Below are positions 19,154-27,510 of a DNA stretch of 64,000 bases, piece after piece (position 1 is the first letter of the stretch; every line of letters begins with the position of its first letter). Position numbers and translations under genes: made by a program. Source of the DNA: Catellicoccus marimammalium M35/04/3 (GTDB lineage Bacteria; Bacillota; Bacilli; Lactobacillales; Catellicoccaceae); the NCBI RefSeq assembly GCF_000313915.1, contig NZ_AMYT01000021.1, positions 89,795-153,794 of the forward strand, given 5' to 3'. The notes under the pieces were generated by a model, which worked only from the letters and a program-made list of their open reading frames with translations, did not search any database and was not told where the DNA came from.

Positions 19154-20074
19154 ATGATTCAGATTACGGCAACGGTCGAATCAAAAGAACAAGCAAAAGC
19201 GTTATTAGAAGTAGGAGTAGATACTTTATATGCAGGAGGATCTGTTTATGGATTACGTCTGCCACAATCTTTTACGCTTGAAGAATTAAAAGAATTAGTG
19301 GAATTAACAAAAGAATATGACGCAAAATTAGTTGTGCCTTTAAATGCTATTATGCACCCAGAAAAAATGAGCCATATTCTTTCTTATATGGAAAATTTAG
19401 TCGAAATTGGTGTCGAAGAAGTGGAAGTAGGAGATGTTGGTGTCATCCATTTAATCCGTAAAAATGAATTGCCATTAAAATTCATTTACAACGCACAAAT
19501 GATTGTTACTAACGCTCGCCAAATTAACTTTTGGGCACGTAAAGGTGCAGTAAAAGCGGTACTTGGTCGTGAAGTGCCTTACTTAGAAATGAAATCACTA
19601 GTTAAAGCAAGTACGATTCCTGTCGAAGTATTAGTTTATGGAGCGACTTGTATTCACCAATCGTTACGTCCATTAGTACGTAACTATGAAAACTTCATTG
19701 GCGTACAAGGAGACACAAGTAAAGAAGCTAACCTTTTCTTAGCCGAACCAAGAAAAGGAGGTACGCACTATTCAATTTATGAAGATGAGCATGGTACGCA
19801 TATCTTTGCCGATAATGATTTAAACTTAATGTTGAAATTAAAAGAATTATATGAAATTGGTGTTTATGATTGGAAATTAGATGGAATCTATACACCAGGT
19901 ATGGACTTTGTTCGTATTGCTCGTTGTTTTGTCGAAGCTAAAGAAGCATTAGAAAATGGACAATGGGACGAAGCACAAGTTCAACAATGGAATGAAACGA
20001 TTGAAAAACTTCATCCAGCACAACGTGGCTTAGATGAAGGATTTTATAATTATGATCCAGATGAGGTGAAATAA
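19154..20074 (+). CDS. trhP1: U32 family protein TrhP1-like (tRNA 5-hydroxyuridine synthesis)
   Basis: 306-residue protein of peptidase family U32, matching the shorter of the paired YrrN/YrrO proteins. In Bacillus subtilis these (TrhP1, TrhP2) are needed for 5-hydroxyuridine at tRNA position 34. Features: GVDTLYAGGSVYGLR near the start and the LVYGATCIHQSLRPL block. The longer partner follows six bases later. The methyltransferase trmR that precedes the pair in Bacillus is not here. Start ATG 19154 sits behind AAAGGAG; an ATG at 19139 precedes it and is rejected. Confidence 0.83.
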   Translation: MIQITATVESKEQAKALLEVGVDTLYAGGSVYGLRLPQSFTLEELKELVELTKEYDAKLVVPLNAIMHPEKMSHILSYMENLVEIGVEEVEVGDVGVIHLIRKNELPLKFIYNAQMIVTNARQINFWARKGAVKAVLGREVPYLEMKSLVKASTIPVEVLVYGATCIHQSLRPLVRNYENFIGVQGDTSKEANLFLAEPRKGGTHYSIYEDEHGTHIFADNDLNLMLKLKELYEIGVYDWKLDGIYTPGMDFVRIARCFVEAKEALENGQWDEAQVQQWNETIEKLHPAQRGLDEGFYNYDPDEVK

Positions 20075-20080
20075 AGGAAA

Positions 20081-21328
20081 ATGACAGAAAAAAGACAATT
20101 AAAACGTCCTGAGGTATTAGCTCCCGCAGGAACTTTAGAAAAATTAAAAACAGCTATCCATTACGGAGCAGATGCCGTATATATTGGAGGAAACAGTTAC
20201 GGATTACGTAGTCGTGCTGGAAACTTCAGTTTTGAAGAAATGAAAGAAGGCGTGGAATTTGCCAACCAATATGGAGCGAAAGTTTATGTCGCTGCCAACA
20301 TGGTTGCCCATGAAGGAGATTTAGAAGGAGCTGGTGAATTTTTCCGTACGTTACGTGATATTGGAATTTCAGCTGTAATTATTTCTGATCCTGCCTTTAT
20401 CGATATTTGTTTAACCGAAGCACCAGGACTACCAGTACACTTATCTACTCAAGCTTCTGCAACAAATGCGGAAACGTTACAATTTTGGCAAGAAGAAGGC
20501 TTAGAACGTGCCGTTTTAGGTCGTGAAGTATCAATGGAAGAAGTACGTAAAATCCGCGAAAATACAGATTTAGAAATCGAAGTCTTTATCCATGGGGCGA
20601 TGTGTATTTCTTATTCTGGTCGCTGTACGTTATCTAACCATATGAGTAAACGCGATGCGAACCGTGGAGGATGCTGTCAATCTTGCCGTTGGAAATATGA
20701 TTTATATGAAATGCCATTTGGTGGAGAACGTCACTACATTGCAGAAGATGGCCAAGTAAAAGAAGAAGAATTTTCAATGAGTGCTGTGGATATGTCAATG
20801 ATTGAGCACATTCCTGATTTAATTGAAGCAGGAGTAGATAGCTTAAAAATTGAAGGTCGTATGAAATCTATCCACTATGTGTCTACAGTGGCTAATGTTT
20901 ATAAAGCAGCGGTTAATAGTTATTTAGAAGATCCAGAGCATTATGAAACAAAACAAGAATGGATTGATGAGCTATGGAAAGTAGCACAACGTGAATTAGC
21001 AACTGGTTTCTATTATGGAATCCCAGATGAAAATGCACAATTATTTGGAGAACGTCGTAAAATTCCAGAATATAAATTCATTGGTGAAGTATTAGCTTAT
21101 GATGACGCAACAAAAATGGCTACTATTCGTCAGCGTAATCGTTTCTATGTTGGAGACGAAATTGAATTTTATGGTCCAGGAATGCGCCATCACGAACAAA
21201 CGGTAGAAAAAATGTGGAATGAAGACGGAGAAAGTATTGAAGTAGCGCCAAATCCAATGATGATTTTAACGATGCCAGTAACAGAACCCGTACAAGTTGG
21301 AGATATGATCCGTAAACGTAAAAAGTAA
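20081..21328 (+). CDS. trhP2: U32 family protein TrhP2-like (tRNA 5-hydroxyuridine synthesis)
   Basis: 415 residues, the YrrO-type U32 protein. It opens with RPEVLAPAGTLEKLKTAIHYG and holds the family's cysteine-rich block MCISYSGRCTLSNHMS with GGCCQSCRW, proposed to bind an iron-sulphur cluster. Partner of the preceding gene in prephenate-dependent tRNA hydroxylation in related bacteria. The old label collagenase-like protease is not supported for this pair. Six-base gap to the upstream gene indicates one operon. Confidence 0.87.
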   Translation: MTEKRQLKRPEVLAPAGTLEKLKTAIHYGADAVYIGGNSYGLRSRAGNFSFEEMKEGVEFANQYGAKVYVAANMVAHEGDLEGAGEFFRTLRDIGISAVIISDPAFIDICLTEAPGLPVHLSTQASATNAETLQFWQEEGLERAVLGREVSMEEVRKIRENTDLEIEVFIHGAMCISYSGRCTLSNHMSKRDANRGGCCQSCRWKYDLYEMPFGGERHYIAEDGQVKEEEFSMSAVDMSMIEHIPDLIEAGVDSLKIEGRMKSIHYVSTVANVYKAAVNSYLEDPEHYETKQEWIDELWKVAQRELATGFYYGIPDENAQLFGERRKIPEYKFIGEVLAYDDATKMATIRQRNRFYVGDEIEFYGPGMRHHEQTVEKMWNEDGESIEVAPNPMMILTMPVTEPVQVGDMIRKRKK

Positions 21329-21347
21329 ATTGAAACACTTTTGTAAT

Positions 21348-21387
21348 ATACTGTTTAAAATACTGTTAAAAAATTATGTTATACTGT
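21348..21387 (+). promoter_or_regulatory. Promoter of the NlpC/P60 hydrolase with three ATACTGT repeats
   Basis: An extended -10, TG then TATACT (21380-21385), lacks a clear -35. ATACTGT occurs at 21348, 21360 and 21381, and TGTWA-type half-sites recur at 10-13 base intervals, loosely like a WalR/VicR target. SagA/PcsB hydrolases are commonly WalR-controlled, but the spacing here does not match the strict consensus. Confidence 0.4.
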
Positions 21388-21460
21388 CCATAGTGTTTTA
21401 GTATTAAAAGTAAGTGAGATTAAGTCTTTTAAATAATAGACAACTACGGAGGAATTCAAC

Positions 21461-23314
21461 GTGAAAAAGAATTTATTATCAGGAATTATGGCAGCCGGTG
21501 TTGTTGCATCCTCTTTGGGAACAACTCAAGCTGCATTAGCTGATGAGTTAGAGCAACAAGTATCATCAAAAACAAAACAAATTGCTGCTCAAGATCAACA
21601 TATTGATAGTTTATTGACAAAACAAAATTCATTAGAAGATCAATTAAAAGGAATTCAAACAAACATTGTTGACTTAGAAGGACAAACCAATGCCTTACGT
21701 GGTCAAAAACAGGAATTGAATGAACAAATTTCTGAATTAAAAGCAGAATTGAAACGCTTGGAAAAATCAATTACTAAGCGTAATGATACAATTAAAGCGC
21801 AAGCACGTTCTGTTCAAGTTCATACTGCATCAAACAACAGTTTAGATATGATCTTAAACGCAGATTCTGTTAGTGAAGCTGTTAACCGTTTAGCTGCGAC
21901 AACACGTTTAATGAATGTAAACCGTCGTTTAGTAGAACAACAAAAAGATGCGAAAAAAGAAATTGAAAAAGCAAAAGCAAAATTAAATGAAAAATTAGAT
22001 GCGTTAAAACAAAATGAAGCATCATTACAATCAAAAACAGTAGCTTTACGTGACCAACAGTTACAAGAACAAGTGATGTTAAAAGCTGTTGCTTTAGAAA
22101 AAGAAACTGCTCAAGGGAAACGTGATCAGTTAGAAAAAGAAAAAAATGATGCGATTGTAGCTTTACGTCAACAACGTGAACGCGAAGCACAAGCACGTAT
22201 CAAAGCACAACAAGAAGCTATCCGCAAAGCAAAAGAAGAAGAAATGCAACGTCAACAAGCAGAAGCAGAACAAAAAGCTGCGGAAGAAGCTGCGAAGAAA
22301 GCAGAACAAGAAGCTCTTCGTAAAGCACAACAACAAGAAGAAGCTCGCAAAGCGCAATTAGAAGCTGCGAAGAAAGCAGAAGAACAACAAAAAGCTGCAG
22401 AAGAAGCTGCGAAGAAAGCTAATGAAGAAGCAGCAAAAGAAGCAGCTGAAAAAGCAGAAGCTGCTAAACAAGAAGCGGCACAAAAAGCAGAAGCAGAAAA
22501 AGAAGCTCAACAAGCAGCAGAAGAAGCTCAAAAACAAGAACAAGCTGCTCAAGATAAAGTAGAACAAACAAAACCAAATGATGCGACACAAACTCCATCA
22601 ACAGATACAACTGTAGATTCTACTCAACAGGAAAATAATACAACGGCTACTGATCAAAACAATGGAACAACACAAACTCCATCAACAGGTCAAAATGGAT
22701 CAACTTCAGATAACACAACTACTGAAAACAACGGTTCACAAAACAATGGTCAAGCTACAGATTCAACAAATAATAACCAAAATAGCGGTTCACAAAATAA
22801 TAATCAAAGTAGCAATAACCAAACAAGTGGTAGCCAAAATAATAACCAAAATAGTAACCAAAGTAATGGTTCACAAAACAATAGTAACCAAAATAGCGGT
22901 TCACAAAACAACCAAACAAAACCAAATACACCGGCAGAAAAACCAAGCGTTCCATCTGGTAACTATGGTTCAGTAGCAGAAGCTGCGAAAGCATACTTAG
23001 GTGTACCTTATGTTTGGGGTGGTACAACACCAGCAGGATTTGACTGTTCTGGATTAACAAGCTATGTTTACCGTCAAGTAACAGGTAAAGATATCGGACG
23101 TGTAACGACTGCTCAAGAAAATGCAGGAACACGTATTCCATTAAGTCAAGCTCAAGCTGGAGACTTAGTCTTCTTTGGACCTGCCGGAGCAACTTACCAC
23201 GTAGGTATTTACTTAGGTGATGGCACATTTATCCATGCGCCACAACCAGGTGAAAGCGTTAAAATTACACCAATTCAATACTACACACCAGACTTTGCAG
23301 TTCGTGTAGCTTAA
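21461..23314 (+). CDS. Secreted SagA/PcsB-type NlpC/P60 peptidoglycan hydrolase
   Basis: 617-residue exported protein. Signal peptide (1-28, cleavage near LADE), long coiled coil (about 30-260), an Ala/Glu/Lys/Gln-rich helical stretch (about 240-370), an Asn/Gln/Ser/Thr linker (about 370-500), and a C-terminal NlpC/P60 endopeptidase domain (about 503-617) with the catalytic cysteine in GFDCSGL, a histidine in YHVGIYLG and the third polar residue in FIHAP. Coiled coil plus NlpC/P60 is the Enterococcus SagA layout; such proteins cut stem peptides during cell separation. RBS GGAGG. Its repeats create spurious reading frames on both strands. Confidence 0.93.
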   Translation: MKKNLLSGIMAAGVVASSLGTTQAALADELEQQVSSKTKQIAAQDQHIDSLLTKQNSLEDQLKGIQTNIVDLEGQTNALRGQKQELNEQISELKAELKRLEKSITKRNDTIKAQARSVQVHTASNNSLDMILNADSVSEAVNRLAATTRLMNVNRRLVEQQKDAKKEIEKAKAKLNEKLDALKQNEASLQSKTVALRDQQLQEQVMLKAVALEKETAQGKRDQLEKEKNDAIVALRQQREREAQARIKAQQEAIRKAKEEEMQRQQAEAEQKAAEEAAKKAEQEALRKAQQQEEARKAQLEAAKKAEEQQKAAEEAAKKANEEAAKEAAEKAEAAKQEAAQKAEAEKEAQQAAEEAQKQEQAAQDKVEQTKPNDATQTPSTDTTVDSTQQENNTTATDQNNGTTQTPSTGQNGSTSDNTTTENNGSQNNGQATDSTNNNQNSGSQNNNQSSNNQTSGSQNNNQNSNQSNGSQNNSNQNSGSQNNQTKPNTPAEKPSVPSGNYGSVAEAAKAYLGVPYVWGGTTPAGFDCSGLTSYVYRQVTGKDIGRVTTAQENAGTRIPLSQAQAGDLVFFGPAGATYHVGIYLGDGTFIHAPQPGESVKITPIQYYTPDFAVRVA

Positions 23315-23325
23315 TGAAAGATATA

Positions 23326-23359
23326 AAAAAACGACAGGATGAATTTCCTGTCGTTTTTT
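23326..23359. terminator. Bidirectional terminator between hydrolase and HAD gene
   Basis: ACGACAGGA (23331-23339) and TCCTGTCGT (23346-23354) with flanking A and T runs. Confidence 0.9.
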
Positions 23360-23363
23360 GTAT

Positions 23364-24167
23364 TTATGCCCAAGTTTCTACAGCGTAAGCAACTCCATTT
23401 TCAGCATTTGTTTTTGTTACTTGATCGGCAACAGCTTTTAATTCGGGAACTGCATTTCCCATAGCGACTCCCACTCCAGCATATTCAATCATGGTCATAT
23501 CATTCATGTTGTCTCCAATAGCCATGACTTCTTCACGCTGAATTCCTAATTGTTCTGCTAAGTCTTTCAATGCATTTCCTTTTGTCGCTTTTTTGTTTAA
23601 AATTTCTAAGAAGAAATCCATACTTTTAACAAATTCATATTCTTCTAAATATTTTTCTGGAATATGTGGAATTGCGGCATCTAAAATTGCAGGATCATCA
23701 ATAAACATCATTTTACTAATAATCATGTCACGATCCATCTCTTCCGCTGTGCAATAGTGAAGAGGCATGTTTGTCATTCCACTTTCTATTACTGTGTATT
23801 TGCTAATATCTTTGTTGGACGTATACATTGCTTCTGTTGTCTCTGTGTGCATATGAACTCCAAGTTCTAATGCTAAACGTTCCATTTTATAGTAATCAGC
23901 AATTGTCAATGTATGATGCGCTAAAATTTCTTTTGATTTTACTTTTTGCGCTAAAGCACCATTGAAAGTAATCACATAATCATCTTCGCCTGTGAAGCCT
24001 AATTCGTCTAAATAATTTTGTACTCCTAAGATTGGACGTCCAGTACAAAGAACAATTTTAACTCCTTCCTTTGCTTTTTTTTGCAAAGCCAGTTTGACTT
24101 CGTCAGCTAATTGATGATGCTCATTTAACAATGTGCCATCAATATCAATTGCGATTAATTTGATCAT
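23364..24167 (-). CDS. Cof-type HAD phosphatase
   Basis: 267-residue HAD superfamily hydrolase, Cof/YbiV subfamily with a type II cap. Motif I is IDIDGTLL with nucleophile aspartate, motif II CTGRP, and motif IV IGDNMNDMTMI. Likely a sugar-phosphate or flavin phosphatase; the substrate cannot be read from sequence. Start ATG 24167 with GGAGG upstream; the frame extends to 24212 but that would overlap the HD gene and bypass the ribosome binding site. Last gene of a three-gene minus-strand operon. Confidence 0.88.
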   Translation of the reverse strand: MIKLIAIDIDGTLLNEHHQLADEVKLALQKKAKEGVKIVLCTGRPILGVQNYLDELGFTGEDDYVITFNGALAQKVKSKEILAHHTLTIADYYKMERLALELGVHMHTETTEAMYTSNKDISKYTVIESGMTNMPLHYCTAEEMDRDMIISKMMFIDDPAILDAAIPHIPEKYLEEYEFVKSMDFFLEILNKKATKGNALKDLAEQLGIQREEVMAIGDNMNDMTMIEYAGVGVAMGNAVPELKAVADQVTKTNAENGVAYAVETWA

Positions 24168-24186
24168 TGATTTTTCCTCCTTTGAT

Positions 24187-25518
24187 TTATAGTTTAGTGA
24201 CATTTCGGTCAAGAGTTTGTTGAATCCACTGTTGGAAACGTAAGATTTCAGAATTTTGTTCTAATGTTTGTGTAGGTTTGACCATCTCTCTTGGAAAATA
24301 GAAGCGACGGTCAATAATCGTTTCTCCAGATAAAGCTTTAACAATTTCACTTTTTGTAGATAATTCAAAGAAAGAACCATCATGACGCATTAATTCAATT
24401 TGTGTTCTTGGATGATGAATTCGAGAGCGATAAATATCATAAGGCAAGTCGCTCGCATCATTTAAACCTGAATAATAGGTAGGGTTGTATCCTATTTTTT
24501 GTAAAATGACTTTTGCTCCACGTAATTTTCTTTGGTCTAATTGGCTAGGAAGTGGAATCGATTTAAATGGTTTTCGATTGATAAAGCGACAAGCTAAATC
24601 TGATAAAATAGGATCTTTGGCTTTGGTCCAAAGTTGGAAATAAGTTAAAAGTACATCATCTGTCAGTGCTAAATAATCTTCTAACGTATAGCGTTGAGAA
24701 AAGAAAGGAACGAGTAGCTCACAATGTTGTTTAAAGTAATGACTATCTTGGTCATATAAATCACGGGCACGTTCTAATAAACGTTGGAGGATCACTTCCA
24801 TTCCACGAGAAACGGGATGGAAATAAACTTGCATAAACATTTGGTAGCGACTTACGATGTAATCTTCAATGGCATGCATTCCTTCTTCTTTGAAGCAAAT
24901 TCCTTTAGCATAAGGACGCATAACGCGAAGCATACGTGTTAAATCGTAATTTCCATATTCTACTCCTGTGTAATAAGCATCACGACGTAAATAATCCATA
25001 CGGTCTGCATCAGCTTGACTGGAAATCATTTGGACTACTTGTGGATTTGGATATTTTTTAGCAATCACTGCTGCTACTTTTTCTGGAAAGTCAGGGCTAA
25101 CCTGAGTTAATACTTGATGAATTTCTGTTGTGGGTGACAAGATAATTTCAATCCCAATTTGTTCGTGATTGGTATCAAAAAGATGCTCAAAAGTGTGAGA
25201 ATAGGCACCATGCCCAATATCATGTAATAAAGCAGCACATAGCGTAACTAAACGCTCAGAATCATCCCAACCATCTTTACCATAAATTTCTTTTGGATAG
25301 TTGCGTTGGAATTGGTCACAAATTTGGCGAGTAATTTCATAAACTCCTAAACAATGACCAAAGCGGGAATGCTCCGCACCATGGAAAGTAAAAGAGGTTG
25401 TTCCTAATTGTTTAATGCGGCGTAGTCGCTGAAATTCTTTTGTGTTGATTAAATCTAAAATAATTTGATCTTGAATATAAATGTACCCATGGATGGGATC
25501 ACGAAATACTTTTTCCAT
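24187..25518 (-). CDS. HD-domain phosphohydrolase (YwfO-like)
   Basis: 443-residue HD superfamily protein related to dNTP triphosphohydrolases. The start MEKVFRDPIHGYIYI and the metal-binding ALLHDIGHGAYSHTFEH block (about residues 105-122) are typical of the Gram-positive YwfO group. Start at ATG 25518, with AGGTG before it; a GTG three codons earlier is less likely. It overlaps the end of the lipoyl-transfer gene, and the HAD gene begins 19 bases after it. In Bacillus ywfO and the lipL gene ywfL are also neighbours. Confidence 0.85.
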   Translation of the reverse strand: MEKVFRDPIHGYIYIQDQIILDLINTKEFQRLRRIKQLGTTSFTFHGAEHSRFGHCLGVYEITRQICDQFQRNYPKEIYGKDGWDDSERLVTLCAALLHDIGHGAYSHTFEHLFDTNHEQIGIEIILSPTTEIHQVLTQVSPDFPEKVAAVIAKKYPNPQVVQMISSQADADRMDYLRRDAYYTGVEYGNYDLTRMLRVMRPYAKGICFKEEGMHAIEDYIVSRYQMFMQVYFHPVSRGMEVILQRLLERARDLYDQDSHYFKQHCELLVPFFSQRYTLEDYLALTDDVLLTYFQLWTKAKDPILSDLACRFINRKPFKSIPLPSQLDQRKLRGAKVILQKIGYNPTYYSGLNDASDLPYDIYRSRIHHPRTQIELMRHDGSFFELSTKSEIVKALSGETIIDRRFYFPREMVKPTQTLEQNSEILRFQQWIQQTLDRNVTKL

Positions 25519-26224
25519 AAAAATCACCTACTTGTCTTTGTCGAAAATCAAGACGTTTTTGAATATTATTACGAATCGTTGGATGAGCATCCACCCAAGA
25601 TTGGAAATCTGTTAAGTCAATGAAAGGATAAGCATAATCATATTTCCATGATTCTTGCCAATCACTTAGAGATGCCATCGTTTCTGGATGAATGGTCAAT
25701 GCTTTTGGGTCTTCAGCTAGAGAATAGAAATGTTGTAAATCTTCTCCTCGCTTTTGTTGATTTCCATATAAACTAATATAAGCCATTACTACTGTAGCTC
25801 CTTGACCACGCTTTTGACTCATCCCTGCAATTTTTTTTCCTTGATAATGAATGTCATAATTTCCAGGGCAATAAGAATTTATAACTTCTCCTGCAAGTAA
25901 AGGAAGGTTACAATTTTTTTGAATACAAAGATACAATTGCTCATAAGCAGTATCAATGGATGGAGTATCAGGTAAAAATAAAGATAAATTCAATACTCCA
26001 GGCTCGCTAATCACTGCACGTCCACCAGAAGAACGAACAAATAAATCATAATCTTGAAGCGTAGCACAACGTTCGGAAAAATGATTCAATTGTGTATCTT
26101 CTTGTCCTAGAATACATGTTGGCGCACTCGTCCATTCATGTAAAAAAGGAGTCTTTTTTTCTGCTACATAGTGTAACATTAGTTCTGTATCTAAAAAGGC
26201 ATCGTTCACCTTCGTATAGTACAT
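25499..26224 (-). CDS. LplA/LipL-family lipoyl or octanoyl transferase
   Basis: 241-residue biotin/lipoate protein ligase-fold protein. The lipoyl-binding RSSGGRAVISEPGVLN block and the lysine motif GKKIAGMSQKR are present. The cysteine in NSYCPGNYDI lies where LipL-type amidotransferases carry their catalytic cysteine, so an acyl transfer role (as in B. subtilis LipL) is more likely than ATP-dependent ligation. It is shorter than B. subtilis LipL (about 280). No lipoylated dehydrogenase genes are in view. Confidence 0.72.
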   Translation of the reverse strand: MYYTKVNDAFLDTELMLHYVAEKKTPFLHEWTSAPTCILGQEDTQLNHFSERCATLQDYDLFVRSSGGRAVISEPGVLNLSLFLPDTPSIDTAYEQLYLCIQKNCNLPLLAGEVINSYCPGNYDIHYQGKKIAGMSQKRGQGATVVMAYISLYGNQQKRGEDLQHFYSLAEDPKALTIHPETMASLSDWQESWKYDYAYPFIDLTDFQSWVDAHPTIRNNIQKRLDFRQRQVGDFYGKSIS

Positions 26225-26329
26225 AGGAATCTCTCCTTTCTTCTTCTCTATTATACAAAAAATGCGTTCTACTTGTCATTGATGCTATAATAAAAAATAA
26301 AAGGAATGATAAAAGAAAGGAAGGAAAAA

Positions 26330-26734
26330 ATGGAAAAAGTTCGTGTTTTCCTCAAACAAGATGGTGAAGAATTCCAAGGACAAGGATACTGGCAAAAACA
26401 AGGAGAAGATTATCAATTACAATTTACTTATAAAGAAGAAGATTCAACCGTAGAAGTATTATTTATCCATCATAATGATGGGACTTGTTCTATTCGTGAA
26501 TTTAGTAAAGAGAAAGAATTATATCTTTATTTACAAGAAGGCTGGGAAGAAGGATATTTAAAAACCACTGTGGGAATGATGCTTTTTGTTACTAAATTAG
26601 AAAAAATAGAGCAAATAGAAAAAGAAGACCAACGAATCTATGAAATTGGCTATCAATTAGGGCAATCAGAGGCAGATTCTCTTTTACATGAATTCGTTTT
26701 AATAATTGAAAAAAACTCCGACGGAAATGAATAA
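26330..26734 (+). CDS. DUF1934 (YwiB-like) beta-barrel protein
   Basis: 134-residue protein of the YwiB/DUF1934 family, a small lipocalin-like beta barrel of unknown function. Recognised from KVRVFLKQDGE and the TTVGMMLFVTKLEKIE region that forms the later strands, and from its position just before rpoE. Start is ATG 26330 after GGAAGGA; an earlier ATG at 26306 has no ribosome binding site. Confidence 0.72.
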   Translation: MEKVRVFLKQDGEEFQGQGYWQKQGEDYQLQFTYKEEDSTVEVLFIHHNDGTCSIREFSKEKELYLYLQEGWEEGYLKTTVGMMLFVTKLEKIEQIEKEDQRIYEIGYQLGQSEADSLLHEFVLIIEKNSDGNE

Positions 26735-26738
26735 GATG

Positions 26739-26747
26739 TGATATAAT
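26739..26747 (+). promoter_or_regulatory. rpoE extended -10 promoter
   Basis: TG (26739-26740), one base, TATAAT (26742-26747), 36 bases upstream of the rpoE start; no good -35, as usual for extended -10 promoters. Confidence 0.5.
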
Positions 26748-26782
26748 GAAGAAGTTATAAAAATGGTAATGGAGGAAAAATC

Positions 26783-27349
26783 ATGGAATTAACTGTATTT
26801 GGAAATACACCTAAAGAAGAATTATCAATGATTGAAGTTGCAAAAGCAATTTTACAAGAAACAAAATCAGAAATCGAACTAAATCAACTTTTTAATGAAG
26901 TACAAGAATTTTTAGAATTAAGCAATCAAGAAATGCGCGAAAATCTTTCTCAATTTTATACTGATTTAAATATTGATGGTAGTTTTATTTCTTTAGGAGA
27001 AAATCGCTGGGGCTTACGTGAATGGTATCCAATTGATTCCATCGATGAAGAAGTTTCTCATACAAGTGAAGACGAAGAAGAAATGCCACGTAAGAAAGTA
27101 TCTCATAAAGTAAATGCCTTTATGGATAACGATGAAAATGCAATTGATTATAGTAATGACGATCCAGAAGATAATGATTTAGTTTTACATAATAACGAAG
27201 ATGATTTATATGATGACGAACATCATAATGAAGAAATTTCAGACTATGATAATGAGTTATCAGAAATGGATGAAGACAGCATCCCAGAAGGAATTGAAGA
27301 AGAATTGACTGTAGTGGATCATGAAGATATGGATGGTTCTCTTCGTTAA
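26783..27349 (+). CDS. rpoE: DNA-directed RNA polymerase delta subunit
   Basis: 188 residues. N-terminal HARE-type winged-helix domain (about 1-90, including MIEVAKAIL and FISLGENRWGLREW) and a very acidic disordered tail from about 100 on (DDPEDNDLVLHNNEDD and similar). Delta is a Gram-positive RNA polymerase component that speeds polymerase recycling and makes initiation sensitive to the starting nucleotide. It precedes pyrG as in Bacillus and Enterococcus. Confidence 0.95.
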   Translation: MELTVFGNTPKEELSMIEVAKAILQETKSEIELNQLFNEVQEFLELSNQEMRENLSQFYTDLNIDGSFISLGENRWGLREWYPIDSIDEEVSHTSEDEEEMPRKKVSHKVNAFMDNDENAIDYSNDDPEDNDLVLHNNEDDLYDDEHHNEEISDYDNELSEMDEDSIPEGIEEELTVVDHEDMDGSLR

Positions 27350-27356
27350 TTTTCTA

Positions 27357-27385
27357 TTGACGATGAGAAAAGATACGTGTACAAT
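27357..27385 (+). promoter_or_regulatory. pyrG promoter
   Basis: TTGACG (27357-27362), exactly 17 bases, TACAAT (27380-27385); initiation is expected at the GGGC at 27393-27396. Confidence 0.85.
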
Positions 27386-27392
27386 CTGAATT

Positions 27393-27473
27393 GGGCACTC
27401 GAAAAGAGTCAGTAGAACGTTATAAATAGAAGCTCCCTATTCAGAGGATTGAATAGGGAGCTTCTCATTTTTT
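27393..27473 (+). promoter_or_regulatory. pyrG CTP-sensing attenuator (reiterative transcription type)
   Basis: The transcript should begin GGGC, eight bases after the -10. The leader ends in a 15-bp perfect terminator, AGAAGCTCCCTATTC (27428-27442) with its complement at 27451-27465, followed by CATTTTTT. The 5' arm carries CTCCCT. In Bacillus and Lactococcus pyrG, CTP shortage causes repeated G addition at the 5' end; the extra Gs pair with this C/U-rich arm and prevent termination. All required parts are visible here; the mechanism is inferred by analogy. Confidence 0.85.
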
Positions 27474-27510
27474 AAAGATCCCAAATAATTATTTATGTAT
27501 GGAGGTATAT

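Noticed and set aside
22740..22920. Short repeated AT-rich units that look like a direct-repeat array
   Set aside because: They encode a low-complexity Asn/Gln/Ser linker in frame; spacing is irregular and there are no spacers, so not a CRISPR array.
22176..22976. Lys-, Leu- and Phe-rich frames on both strands inside the hydrolase gene
   Set aside because: They are frame shadows of the Ala/Glu/Lys coiled coil and the Asn/Gln/Ser linker; none has a ribosome binding site.
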